A DNA stretch of 64,000 nucleotides, taken from NCBI GenBank assembly GCA_020444325.1, contig JAHLLD010000011.1:103526-167525 (forward strand), in the 5' to 3' direction. This DNA is from a bacterium (GTDB taxonomy: Bacteria; Bacteroidota; Ignavibacteria; SZUA-365). The position numbers and the translations under genes are program-made. The notes beneath the pieces were generated by a model, which was not told the origin of the DNA, did no database searches, and saw nothing but the letters and a program-made list of their open reading frames with translations. Positions 34,864 through 43,250 of this stretch are shown here, one piece after another (position 1 is the first letter of the stretch; each line of letters opens with the position of its first letter).

Positions 34864-35355
34864 ATGCGCTTTACAATATTCTCCTTCCTCTTTCTCTTTG
34901 CTCTGTCCCTCACGGCTTTCGCGCAGAACTCCGACGGGGTATCCGCTGCCGGTGATGTCTATGGCGGTTCCGACTCCCAGGCCGTCGAGATGAATGACGA
35001 ATGGGCCATTTATGGCGAGCCGATGCCCGACGTTATGGAAAAATTCACGCTTTCGGAGCTGTCCAAGCAGAAAGACCCCGTCATCGGTGTGGAAATGCAG
35101 GTCACCGGTACCGCCGGCAAGATGTGCGGCAGCGATGAATGCTTCTTCATGCTTGAGGATGGCGGCAGTTCTGCCAAGGTTATTCGTATTGATCCTGCAT
35201 CGAACATGCCCGAGGATCTCACGGGACGCAAGGTGACGGTGTTTGGTATGCTCGAGCCCATCGAGGATGCCGGAGAACCCAATGACGGTATGGAAAGGCA
35301 GGACGCTCCGAAAACCTACCGCATCATGATGCGCTCCCTCAAGGTGTATTTCTAA
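34864..35355 (+). CDS. Exported OB-fold-like protein of unknown function
   Basis: 163 residues from the ATG at 34864; 34840 is an alternative. Signal peptide FTIFSFLFLFALSLTAFAQ. The mature protein has a Glu-rich start and then IGVEMQVTGTAGKMCGSDEC, FFMLEDGGSSAKVIRID and LTGRKVTVFGMLEPIED, a strand pattern like small OB-fold or DUF4920 periplasmic proteins with two cysteines that could form a disulfide or bind metal. The family assignment is tentative. It is divergent from thyX. Confidence 0.6.
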   Translation: MRFTIFSFLFLFALSLTAFAQNSDGVSAAGDVYGGSDSQAVEMNDEWAIYGEPMPDVMEKFTLSELSKQKDPVIGVEMQVTGTAGKMCGSDECFFMLEDGGSSAKVIRIDPASNMPEDLTGRKVTVFGMLEPIEDAGEPNDGMERQDAPKTYRIMMRSLKVYF

Positions 35356-35408
35356 GTTCCCTGAACGGGAACACCCTATCAAGGGGAACGCTGATCACAC
35401 TGATTTGT

Positions 35409-35464
35409 ACGGATTTTCGCGGAGATGCGAGAGAGCGCTCGCAATAATCTCCGTGGAAATCCGT
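35409..35464. repeat. Inverted repeat in the spacer before the GT9 gene
   Basis: ACGGATTTTCGCGGAGAT faces ATCTCCGTGGAAATCCGT across a loop that itself contains GCGAG/CTCGC. A third, partial direct copy (CCGTGAAAATCCGTG) follows at 35469. It looks like a long-hairpin mobile or structural repeat unrelated to families A and B. Confidence 0.75.
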
Positions 35465-35502
35465 ATGACCCGTGAAAATCCGTGTTCCCATTGATACAGA
35501 CC

Positions 35503-36585
35503 ATGCCTTCCACACTTACGCACATTCTTGTTATACGCTTCAGCTCCATCGGTGACATCATTCTCGTGACACCGATGCTGCGCGCACTGAAAACGCGGTT
35601 TCCGGACTGTGTACTTCATGTGGCAGTGCGGAGAGAATTCAATGAATTGCTCAGGCGCAATCCGTACATCGACCGCCTGATCAGCGTGGACACATCGACA
35701 GGGAATCGAAGCCTCCGCGCATTGAACCTGGAATTGACATCCGAACGTTACGATGCGGTCTTTGATCTGCAGAACAATTTTCGTTCGCGTATTCTGCGAA
35801 ATGGACTTTCACGAAGCATACATGTCGTTGACAAGCGGCAATGGAAACGTCTCCTGCTTGTAAAGCTGGGTGTCAATCGCTATCCCCGCTATACCCCCGT
35901 ACCCGAACGCTATATCGAAACCGCATTGCGATACGAGGTGAAGCCTGATGTGGAGGGTCCTGAGCTGCATCTGGATGAGGATACCAGGGGCAAGGCACGG
36001 CTCAAGCTGCGTGCCGCAGGACGAAAGGATGGCGTGCGTCTGGTCGGCATTGCGCCGGGCGCGAAGCATTTCACCAAACGGTGGCCGCTGCCTTCGTTCA
36101 GGAGACTGACGGAAAAGCTTCTCGACCTGGGATACACAGTTGCCGTACTCGGTGGGACTGATGAATACGAAACCGGCGAGCAGCTGCGAATACTGCGACC
36201 AGATCGCATACTGAACTGCGCGGGCAAACTCACCCTGCTTGAAACGGCCGCTGCGATTGAACAGTGCCGGACGGTTTTCGTCAACGACAGCGGACTCATG
36301 CACATGGCAACCGCGGTAGGCACGCCGGTCATTGCACTGTTCGGAAGCACCGTCCGTGAATTCGGCTTCTTCCCTTATCAGAGTGAAGCCGCAGTGGTGG
36401 AGGCCGCAGGGCTCGGCTGTCGTCCCTGCACGCATATTGGACGCGCGGCGTGCCCGAAAGGTCACTTCGCCTGCATGCGACTTATTACGGCAGAGGACGT
36501 GCTTCAGAGCTGGGAAATGATGCAAACCAGTGGTGTCAGAAAGGACGCGGCGCCGGACCTGACCTCTGACGATATTGGGACATGA
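35503..36585 (+). CDS. Glycosyltransferase family 9 (heptosyltransferase-like)
   Basis: 360 residues from the ATG at 35503. The opening HILVIRFSSIGDIILVTPML, the nucleotide-binding LVGIAPGAKHFTKRWP and the acceptor/donor motif FVNDSGLMHMATAVGTPVIALFGST are typical of GT9 enzymes (WaaC/WaaF) that add ADP-heptose to lipopolysaccharide core. Near the C-terminus CRPCTHIGRAACPKGHFACM contains four cysteines, as in many WaaF-like proteins. It acts on the cytoplasmic face of the inner membrane. The precise acceptor is unknown; the outer membrane genes in the window agree with an LPS-producing cell. Confidence 0.88.
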   Translation: MPSTLTHILVIRFSSIGDIILVTPMLRALKTRFPDCVLHVAVRREFNELLRRNPYIDRLISVDTSTGNRSLRALNLELTSERYDAVFDLQNNFRSRILRNGLSRSIHVVDKRQWKRLLLVKLGVNRYPRYTPVPERYIETALRYEVKPDVEGPELHLDEDTRGKARLKLRAAGRKDGVRLVGIAPGAKHFTKRWPLPSFRRLTEKLLDLGYTVAVLGGTDEYETGEQLRILRPDRILNCAGKLTLLETAAAIEQCRTVFVNDSGLMHMATAVGTPVIALFGSTVREFGFFPYQSEAAVVEAAGLGCRPCTHIGRAACPKGHFACMRLITAEDVLQSWEMMQTSGVRKDAAPDLTSDDIGT

Positions 36586-36690
36586 ATCGCCGTAGTTTCA
36601 TCCCTGAGGCGATTTTGCTACATTGATGAATCCACTGCGACTGTGTAATACAGCACAGACATAGCACCATCAGTAACGGAGTTTTTTCCC

Positions 36691-38961
36691 ATGAAAATCA
36701 GGAAAGAAGACGCCCTCGATTATCATAGTCGTGGACGCAAGGGCAAAATTGAAGTTATCACGACAAAGCCCTGTGTAACGCAGCGTGATCTTTCCCTGGC
36801 CTATACGCCGGGCGTTGCCGAACCCTGCAGGGAGATCGAGAAGGACGAATCCAAAGTGTTCGAGTACACAGCCAAGGGTAATCTTGTCGCTGTCATCTCG
36901 AACGGCACCGCAGTACTCGGCCTCGGGGATATCGGCCCGATGGGCGGGAAACCGGTCATGGAAGGCAAGGGCGTTCTCTTTAAAACCTTCGCAGACATCG
37001 ACGTCTTTGACATCGAGCTCGACAGCAAGGACATCAAGGAAATCATCCGGACCTGCCAGGTGCTTGAGCCCACGTTCGGTGGCATCAATCTTGAGGACAT
37101 CAAGGGTCCCGACTGCTTCTATATCGAGGAAGAACTCAAGAAGACAATGAATATCCCGGTCTTCCACGATGACCAGCACGGAACCGCCATCATCAGTGGC
37201 GCCGCTTTGCTCAACGCTGTCGAACTTACCGGAAAAAAACTGGAAGATCTGCGCGTCGTCTATAATGGCGCAGGTGCGTCAGGCATCGCCTGTGCGAAAT
37301 TCCATATCAGCCTCGGTGTAAAAAAAGAAAACGTCATCATGTGTGATTCCACTGGCGTGATTTACAAGGGCCGCACCGATCGCATGAATGAGTTCAAGGA
37401 GGATATGGCCAATGACACCGACGCGCGGACACTCGCCGAGGCCATGAAGGGAGCCGATGTGTTCTTCGGCCTCTCCAAGGGTGGTGTCGTCGACCAGGAT
37501 ATGGTACGATCGATGGCTGATGACCCGATTATCTTCGCCATGGCCAATCCCGATCCGGAAATCACGTATGAAGATGCTACAGAGGCACGTAAGGATGTCA
37601 TCATGGCAACGGGACGTTCGGATTATCCGAATCAGGTCAACAACGTCCTTGGCTTCCCCTTCATCTTCCGCGGAGCACTCGACGTCTATGCCACGGCAAT
37701 CAACGAGGATATGAAACAGGCTGCCGCGCATGCACTCGCACAGCTGGCGCGTGAAGAAGTGCCAGACAGCGTCATGCGTGCCTACGGCGTCAAAGAGATG
37801 ACCTTCGGCCGCGAATACATCATTCCCAAGCCCTTCGACCCTCGCGTCCTCACCTGGGTCGCACCTGCCGTCGCGAAGGCAGCGATGGATACGGGCGTCG
37901 CCCGCAGGCCGATTGAAAACTTCGACGAATATCGTATGAATCTCGATATCCGCATGGGCCGGACGCAGGAAGTTATTGCGCGCATGTATAACAAGGCAGC
38001 CGGCGATCCAAAGCGTATCGTGCTCGCAGAAGGCGAAGAGCATCGCGTCATCAAGGCCGCGCAGGTGGCGTTGGATGAAGGTATCGTGAAGCCGATTCTG
38101 TTGGGACAGGAAGACGAGATTCGCCGCGTGGCTGAAGAGCATGCCATCGACCTCGAGGGTATTGAAATCGTCAACCCTCTCACCTTTGGAAAATTCGACG
38201 AGTACGTGCAGGAATTCTATCGCCTGCGTCAGCGCAAGGGACTCACGCAGTATACCGCGCGGCGCATCATGCTGAATCGCCGGAACTACTTCGGCGCCAT
38301 GATGGTGCACATGGGTGATGCAGACGGCCTGATCTCAGGTTATACCTCGCATTACCCCGATACCATTCGTCCGGCACTGGAAATCATCGGACATGACAAA
38401 CGGTACAAGAAGGTATCCGGTCTCTACATGCTCGCTACCAAGAAAGAGCCGTATTTCCTGGCCGATACCACGGTAAACATTGATCCTTCAGCTGAGGATA
38501 TCGCGGATATCACACTGCAGGCAGCGGACCTCGCCGAGAAGTTCGATGTCACGCCACGCGTCGCCCTCCTCTCCTATTCCAACTTCGGAAGTAATCGCGA
38601 AGCCTCCGCAATGAAAATGCGTGCTGCTCTGGATATCGTGCGCGAACGCCGTCCCGACCTGATGGTCGATGGTGAAATGCAGGCAGATACCGCGGTCGTT
38701 CCTGATATCATTGAAGAGGACTTCCCCTTCTCCACCCTGAAGGGTGGTGCGAATGTGCTGATCTTCCCCGATCTCAATGCTGGAAATATCGCCTACAAGT
38801 TGCTGAGCCGACTGGGTGGGTTGCTTCCTATCGGACCGATTCTCAATGGCATGTGTAAATCCGTGCACGTGCTGCAGCGTGGTGCCGAGGTAAAGGAAAT
38901 CGTCGACATGATCGCCATTTCCGTCGTCGACGCCATCAGCCACAAAGATAAAATCTGCTGA
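36691..38961 (+). CDS. maeB: NADP-dependent malic enzyme with C-terminal phosphotransacetylase domain
   Basis: 756 residues, the usual hybrid MaeB length. ACGGAG precedes the ATG. Malic domain: [48 protein letters not shown], then the Rossmann [16 protein letters not shown]. Residues ~430-756 are a PTA-like domain ([56 protein letters not shown]). The enzyme converts malate to pyruvate and CO2, producing NADPH; the PTA domain usually serves as an allosteric acetyl-CoA sensor rather than an active transferase. Single gene closed by a strong terminator. Confidence 0.95.
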   Translation: MKIRKEDALDYHSRGRKGKIEVITTKPCVTQRDLSLAYTPGVAEPCREIEKDESKVFEYTAKGNLVAVISNGTAVLGLGDIGPMGGKPVMEGKGVLFKTFADIDVFDIELDSKDIKEIIRTCQVLEPTFGGINLEDIKGPDCFYIEEELKKTMNIPVFHDDQHGTAIISGAALLNAVELTGKKLEDLRVVYNGAGASGIACAKFHISLGVKKENVIMCDSTGVIYKGRTDRMNEFKEDMANDTDARTLAEAMKGADVFFGLSKGGVVDQDMVRSMADDPIIFAMANPDPEITYEDATEARKDVIMATGRSDYPNQVNNVLGFPFIFRGALDVYATAINEDMKQAAAHALAQLAREEVPDSVMRAYGVKEMTFGREYIIPKPFDPRVLTWVAPAVAKAAMDTGVARRPIENFDEYRMNLDIRMGRTQEVIARMYNKAAGDPKRIVLAEGEEHRVIKAAQVALDEGIVKPILLGQEDEIRRVAEEHAIDLEGIEIVNPLTFGKFDEYVQEFYRLRQRKGLTQYTARRIMLNRRNYFGAMMVHMGDADGLISGYTSHYPDTIRPALEIIGHDKRYKKVSGLYMLATKKEPYFLADTTVNIDPSAEDIADITLQAADLAEKFDVTPRVALLSYSNFGSNREASAMKMRAALDIVRERRPDLMVDGEMQADTAVVPDIIEEDFPFSTLKGGANVLIFPDLNAGNIAYKLLSRLGGLLPIGPILNGMCKSVHVLQRGAEVKEIVDMIAISVVDAISHKDKIC

Positions 38962-39008
38962 TCGCTGCTGATCGCTGCTGTCAGCGGTCCGTGCGATCCC
39001 GGAAAAGC

Positions 39009-39045
39009 AAATCCCCTCCTCCGCGCAATGCGGAGGAGGGGATTT
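39009..39045. terminator. Strong bidirectional terminator
   Basis: Perfect 16-bp stem AAATCCCCTCCTCCGC / GCGGAGGAGGGGATTT with a five-base loop, between the convergent maeB and the cytochrome cluster. Confidence 0.9.
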
Positions 39046-39089
39046 TCATTTGGCGTTGAGTGCTAACGACTGCCAGTACGCAGGCAGAC

Positions 39090-39920
39090 TTACCAGTCGG
39101 TACGCGTGCTTCCGAAGACATTGAGCACACCATTGACATGCTTGTCCTTGTCAATGATCTTGCCGTTTGCATCGACGACGTCACCATGGCAATTGCTGCA
39201 GTTCGTATTCGCAATGTGCGGGGCGTTCGGGAGCGGATTGCCTTCACCCTGACCGTGACAGCTGCCACAGGCCGCCTGATTGGCGCCCTTCCATTCCACC
39301 GTCACGTTGTTTCCGTTGGTGAAATTTCCGTGGCAATAGGTGTTGGCGCAGGTGCCGTTTGCAGCGTCGTACATCGGCTCACCCGACATCCCCTTGGTTT
39401 CCGTAGCGGCGAGTGCATTCATGAAATGCACTTCTGCCTCACCCGGTGTATCGGAATCGATGTGGATGGGATCGTCGAAGTTCGCCGGGAGCGTATGGCA
39501 GTCCGAGCATGCGATCGTGGTGTTGCTCGTCATGCCGCCTTCGAGATGTGTCGCATGCGTGCTGTACCACTGCGGATATATGGTCTTGGTCTGCGTATCT
39601 CCATGACAGACATAGCAGGCTTCCGGTCCACCATCCGCGGCAACGTGACAGCCACTGGCGTTGCAGCTCTGTCCCGTGACACCACCGTTGTAATCCGGAG
39701 CATGGCAATCACGACATCCGCTGATATCCCAACCGAGATTCACCATGATGTCGTGCGCATGAAAGTTTTCAGATCCCATGAGAGCATACCCTGCCCCGTG
39801 CGCACCATAGAGGCGCGGATAGGTGGGCAGATCCTCGTCATCCTTCAGCTCACTTGTGCAGGCTGAAAGAACGAGGACGGTTGTCAGCGCGAACAGGAAG
39901 ATGTTACGATACTGTTTCAT
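39090..39920 (-). CDS. Seven-heme c-type cytochrome lipoprotein with CX4CH sites
   Basis: 276 residues; lipobox VLVLSACTSE, so probably anchored in the outer membrane. Five CxxCH sites (CRDCH, CYVCH, CSDCH, CGSCH, CSNCH) and two unusual CX4CH sites (CNASGCH, CANTYCH) are seen. Alternating CX4CH and CxxCH occurs in the Geobacter-type family of outer-membrane multiheme cytochromes. Few other conserved features; acidic and Gly-rich linkers separate the sites. It is the last gene of the cluster and its ATG overlaps the stop of the 11-heme gene (ATGA), so the two are coupled. A terminal surface electron carrier role is inferred. Confidence 0.88.
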   Translation of the reverse strand: MKQYRNIFLFALTTVLVLSACTSELKDDEDLPTYPRLYGAHGAGYALMGSENFHAHDIMVNLGWDISGCRDCHAPDYNGGVTGQSCNASGCHVAADGGPEACYVCHGDTQTKTIYPQWYSTHATHLEGGMTSNTTIACSDCHTLPANFDDPIHIDSDTPGEAEVHFMNALAATETKGMSGEPMYDAANGTCANTYCHGNFTNGNNVTVEWKGANQAACGSCHGQGEGNPLPNAPHIANTNCSNCHGDVVDANGKIIDKDKHVNGVLNVFGSTRTDW

Positions 39921-41005
39921 TGGTCACCTCCTTGCATGACGCCTTCGTGGCAACCGGCACATACCGGATCGCCGCCGTCGACGTTATGACATGTCACGCA
40001 GCTTTCGATATCCATCCGGGCCAGCTTGGCGTGACGATTCATGGCAGAACCGCCGCCAACTGTCGCGAATCCAGCGAGCTGATGCGATTGAGGCACGATA
40101 CGGATTCCTGTCGCATCGTAGCCATTCTGGTGACAGGGTGTACAGAAAGATTCCGGTTCATGACAGGTCTCGCAGCGAGTGGATTTCGCACGCGCATCAA
40201 AACCATGCGTGTACCGGTAGGTCAGTGAGTGCACCTTTTGCACCGTCAGCAGGTTTTCATCGTCGATTTTTTCCCCGCGGGGAGAGCCGACAATGTAGAA
40301 CTCATCTGCGCTGACACCATGCGGAACGTCGTTTGTCGGTGTGTGACATTCCTGGCAGAAGCTTTCCGAGTGACAGACCGCACAATCGCGGCTCGCTTCA
40401 CCATTCATTGCAAACTTGCCATGTTCCTGGGTGAAATTCGGAACGCGGTGATTCTGCGGATGGAGTCCGGCAAGCGTGGTGTGACAGGCTTCGCACTGGT
40501 TGGTTGCAGACATGACCATGGGTTCGTCAGCAGCGCTCCTGATAATCGGCGCGCTGGCGTCCGCATTGTTGTGGCAGCGGGCACAGACGTCCATGGAGGG
40601 AATGCCGGTGTCTTCATCAGCGACGATCGCGCCGTGACAGGTCCCGCATTCCTGCTCCATACCAGAGACATGCATTTTGTGCGAGAAGTACAGTTTCCGA
40701 TCATTCACCGGCATGGGATAGACAGAAAGATCGGCACTGCCGTCAAGCGACCAGTAGCTGCGGACATCATCTTCATCATGGCAATCGGCACAGACCGAAG
40801 GCGTCGGCAGCAGATTGTCGGTTGCGAGGTCGCTCTCTGCCGCATCGCCATGACAGGCATCACATTCCGCCATCTCGGCGTGCAGCGAGTGTGAGAACAT
40901 CACACCGCCACCGTCGGCCTGGGCGCCGCGCGGTGAAGTCAGGAGAAATACCATTCCGACAAAGGCGGAAAGGACAAGGGCGGTAAGAATAATCATTTTT
41001 TTCAT
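39917..41005 (-). CDS. Eleven-heme periplasmic c-type cytochrome
   Basis: 362 residues with a signal peptide or single N-terminal anchor (MIILTALVLSAFVGMVFLL). Eleven CxxCH motifs are counted: CDACH, CADCH, CGTCH, CARCH, CEACH, CAVCH, CQECH, CETCH, CTPCH, CVTCH and CAGCH. The repeats FSHSLH and FSHKMH before haem groups resemble cytochrome c7/c3-type axial ligand patterns. It starts eight bases after the beta-barrel gene and overlaps the seven-heme lipoprotein gene. In position and size it matches the periplasmic partner of a porin-cytochrome conduit; this is inferred from the layout. Confidence 0.9.
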   Translation of the reverse strand: MKKMIILTALVLSAFVGMVFLLTSPRGAQADGGGVMFSHSLHAEMAECDACHGDAAESDLATDNLLPTPSVCADCHDEDDVRSYWSLDGSADLSVYPMPVNDRKLYFSHKMHVSGMEQECGTCHGAIVADEDTGIPSMDVCARCHNNADASAPIIRSAADEPMVMSATNQCEACHTTLAGLHPQNHRVPNFTQEHGKFAMNGEASRDCAVCHSESFCQECHTPTNDVPHGVSADEFYIVGSPRGEKIDDENLLTVQKVHSLTYRYTHGFDARAKSTRCETCHEPESFCTPCHQNGYDATGIRIVPQSHQLAGFATVGGGSAMNRHAKLARMDIESCVTCHNVDGGDPVCAGCHEGVMQGGDQ

Positions 41006-41013
41006 GCCGCCTC

Positions 41014-42303
41014 CTATCGTCCGAGTCCGAATGGATTGGAGAACCAGTAGTTCACACGGGCAAATGCGCGCATGTCCTTCTGGTATATCTTGTTGGTCAT
41101 GTACTGTCCCTGAATATCAATAGACACTGTTTTCACCGGGCGAACGGTCGCACCGGCGACACCCACCCATGTCGAAGTCTTGTCGAGATCGTCTGCGAGT
41201 GCGTAACTGCTGTAGACGGCACCGACATGCGGCACGAGCATGCCTTTGAACAAGGGGTAGGTGAAGTGCAGGTTGAATCCATCCAGATCGCCGTCAAAAC
41301 TGACATCCTTCGTGTACATGATTGACGCGTACTTGTTTGCCGCGCCGAGAGCGACGCGGAACGCGTTCTCGTCGTCATACATGACGGTCGAAAATCGTCC
41401 GAGGAGCGTCAGGCGGGGATGGATTTCATAATCGATGCCGAGTACTGCTTCCTGGTTCGCCTCAAACTCAAGCAGGCGGAAATAGGAATTGTACGCGAGC
41501 ACCGGTTCACGATGGGCGAAGTTGACCGAGACGCCCAGGTTGTGCATCAGCTGGTATGAAGCAGCAATTTCCGCGCGCGAGGCTTTTTCGAAATTGAAAT
41601 CGTAATCGAAGCGGCCATACAGCCAGAGATTTCCGTTGCTGTGCGCGATATTGATACTTCCATACTGGTTGGCCCGTGTGCCGTAATCGATCAGCACCGG
41701 TTCGAGCTCCATCTGTTCACTCGGACGCCAGGACATGAAAGGCGTTGTCTCACGATGCCTGTTCATGTAACTGAGTCCGATCTTGGTGTTCTCGATCAGG
41801 TAGAGCAGCACCTGGCCGCCAAGCTGCCAGTTGTTCTCCACATGATCGAAGAAATAATACTCGAGATCCTGTCCCGGCCGGGTGAGTCCACCAGCATACG
41901 CCAGTACTTCGACTCCGTCTGAAGGACGAACCCTGACGGTCGCACCGTCAATGGTGCCATAACTGACACCGGCGAACAGGGAATGGCGGCCGATCTTCAC
42001 GTCGGCCATGTCAGCGATATTCCTGACACGAAGATAGGCATTGAAAAGCCTGAAGCGAGGGTCACCCTCGACCTCGTCTCCGAGATCTGTCGAGCCCTGC
42101 ATGTACGTATGGAAGGAAATGTCCTTGTTGCCGAAATTCAGCTGCACGTTCTCATATGCACGCATATGAGTAGTCGATTCACCGTTGTTCAGCTGTCGTT
42201 CCCATCCATACGCCGAAGTCACGAATCGTCCGTTCAGCGTCTGTGCCTGCAGACCCGCTGTCAGAACGAAGGTGAGCAGAAGCAACCTTATAGCATGTTT
42301 CAT
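41014..42303 (-). CDS. Outer-membrane beta-barrel (porin-like) protein of the cytochrome cluster
   Basis: 429 residues from the ATG at 42303, with GAGGAAAGCG upstream. Signal peptide IRLLLLTFVLTAGLQAQ. The body is a long series of short amphipathic strands, for example VQLNFGNKDISFHTYM, IGLSYMNRHRET, LWLYGRFDYDFNFEKA, LTLLGRFSTVMYDD and VSIDIQGQYMTNKIYQ, ending in NYWFSNPFGLGR. This is typical of a barrel of roughly 16-20 strands. Sequence does not clearly match MtrB, PioB or OmbB, but its place between a tetraheme and an 11-heme cytochrome suggests the pore of an electron conduit. Confidence 0.75.
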   Translation of the reverse strand: MKHAIRLLLLTFVLTAGLQAQTLNGRFVTSAYGWERQLNNGESTTHMRAYENVQLNFGNKDISFHTYMQGSTDLGDEVEGDPRFRLFNAYLRVRNIADMADVKIGRHSLFAGVSYGTIDGATVRVRPSDGVEVLAYAGGLTRPGQDLEYYFFDHVENNWQLGGQVLLYLIENTKIGLSYMNRHRETTPFMSWRPSEQMELEPVLIDYGTRANQYGSINIAHSNGNLWLYGRFDYDFNFEKASRAEIAASYQLMHNLGVSVNFAHREPVLAYNSYFRLLEFEANQEAVLGIDYEIHPRLTLLGRFSTVMYDDENAFRVALGAANKYASIMYTKDVSFDGDLDGFNLHFTYPLFKGMLVPHVGAVYSSYALADDLDKTSTWVGVAGATVRPVKTVSIDIQGQYMTNKIYQKDMRAFARVNYWFSNPFGLGR

Positions 42304-42339
42304 AGGCGCTTTCCTCAGCTCAAAATGGTTGAAATGAAA

Positions 42340-42379
42340 CAGCACCGTGCTCCTCCTCGAAAGGAGCTGCACGGTGCTG
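42340..42379 (-). terminator. Hairpin between the tetraheme and beta-barrel genes
   Basis: Arms CAGCACCGTGC and GCACGGTGCTG with a further inner CTCCT/AGGAG pairing. On the minus strand it is followed by TTTCATTTC, so it may be a leaky terminator or RNA stabiliser that lets the highly expressed first gene be made in excess. Confidence 0.6.
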
Positions 42380-42473
42380 CTAAGATTGATTTATAACGAT
42401 CGCAAGTTGTGTGTCACGTCAGAAATCCGGCTTTCTGGCGGTTTCCGCGTGTGCGTACTTCCGGACCCGAAGA

Positions 42474-43016
42474 TTACTTGGAATGATCGATTTTTTTCAT
42501 CTGGGCGGCGAAATCGAACTTCTTGAAGGTCGGGCTCTTGTCATTGTGGCAGGTCACGCAGAGCTTCTTGGCATCATCGCCCTTGTGAACCTCGAGACCC
42601 ATCGACTTCATTGCGCCTTCCTTGTCCTTGGCATGCTTGCTCTTGTACGCACTTGCAGCGCCATGGCAGGCTTCGCAGCCCACGCCTTCGGTCTTGTCAA
42701 ACTTCTTGTCAAACTTTGCGCCCTTGACATTCATGCCGGTGACGTGGCAGCTGAGGCACTCGTCGGTTTCTGCAGCCTTGGTCTTGAATCCCTTCTCTGC
42801 CGCGATCTTGTCGGCTTCGGCGGTCTTCAGAGCGTCGAATGCCTTGGCATGGGGACCCTTTTCCCAGGTCTTGTATGCGGTGCCGCCCATCTTGGCGTTG
42901 CTGTGGCAGGCCTTGCACTTCTTGGAACCGATGTACTCGTTACCACCCTGGAAGGTGAAAGCGCTCAATACGGTGACGGCAAGGGCAACTGCGATAAAGG
43001 TGACTGCGTTTTTCAT
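42474..43016 (-). CDS. Tetraheme cytochrome c, c554-like
   Basis: 180 residues from the ATG at 43016 with GAGGTGTTT upstream; signal peptide NAVTFIAVALAVTVLSAFTF. Four CxxCH motifs: CKACH, CLSCH, CEACH and CVTCH. The opening YIGSKKCKACHSNAKM followed by KTWEKGPHAKAF is the cytochrome_C554 family pattern. Such proteins shuttle electrons in the periplasm. Lys-rich composition makes it basic. First gene of the cluster, with a promoter at 43213 and a hairpin after it that may set its level above the rest. Confidence 0.9.
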   Translation of the reverse strand: MKNAVTFIAVALAVTVLSAFTFQGGNEYIGSKKCKACHSNAKMGGTAYKTWEKGPHAKAFDALKTAEADKIAAEKGFKTKAAETDECLSCHVTGMNVKGAKFDKKFDKTEGVGCEACHGAASAYKSKHAKDKEGAMKSMGLEVHKGDDAKKLCVTCHNDKSPTFKKFDFAAQMKKIDHSK

Positions 43017-43067
43017 AAACACCTCGAAATTTTGGGTTTGTGCGAGATCTATGTGTTTGGCTCAATT

Positions 43068-43115
43068 GCTGGTTTCAGCGGTTTCGCTGGTTTCAGCGGT
43101 TTTGCTGGTTTCAGC
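43068..43115. repeat. Tandem 18-bp repeat in the cytochrome leader
   Basis: GCTGGTTTCAGCGGTTTC, then GCTGGTTTCAGCGGTTTT, then GCTGGTTTCAGC. Each GCTGGTTTCAGC unit is itself an imperfect palindrome. It lies between the promoter at 43213 and the tetraheme start, so it is probably transcribed. Confidence 0.85.
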
Positions 43116-43212
43116 TGTATTGCCCTGAAACATGCTACGGGTGTTCTACCACCGCAACCGAGATCCTGTTCCCGGTATTTCCGGTAAAGGATATTAATAC
43201 TTGCTGGTATCA

Positions 43213-43241
43213 AATATACACACTTTGTGGCCAGTGTGCAA
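43213..43241 (-). promoter_or_regulatory. Promoter for the cytochrome cluster
   Basis: On the minus strand TTGCAC (43241-43236), a 17-base spacer and TATATT (43218-43213). It starts just after the nuoN stop and would give a leader of about 190 bases containing the 18-bp repeats. Similar to the vegetative sigma consensus. Confidence 0.6.
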
Positions 43242-43250
43242 CTACCAGTG

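Noticed and set aside
43068..43115. Possible CRISPR array
   Set aside because: Repeats are directly adjacent with no spacers and no cas genes are near.
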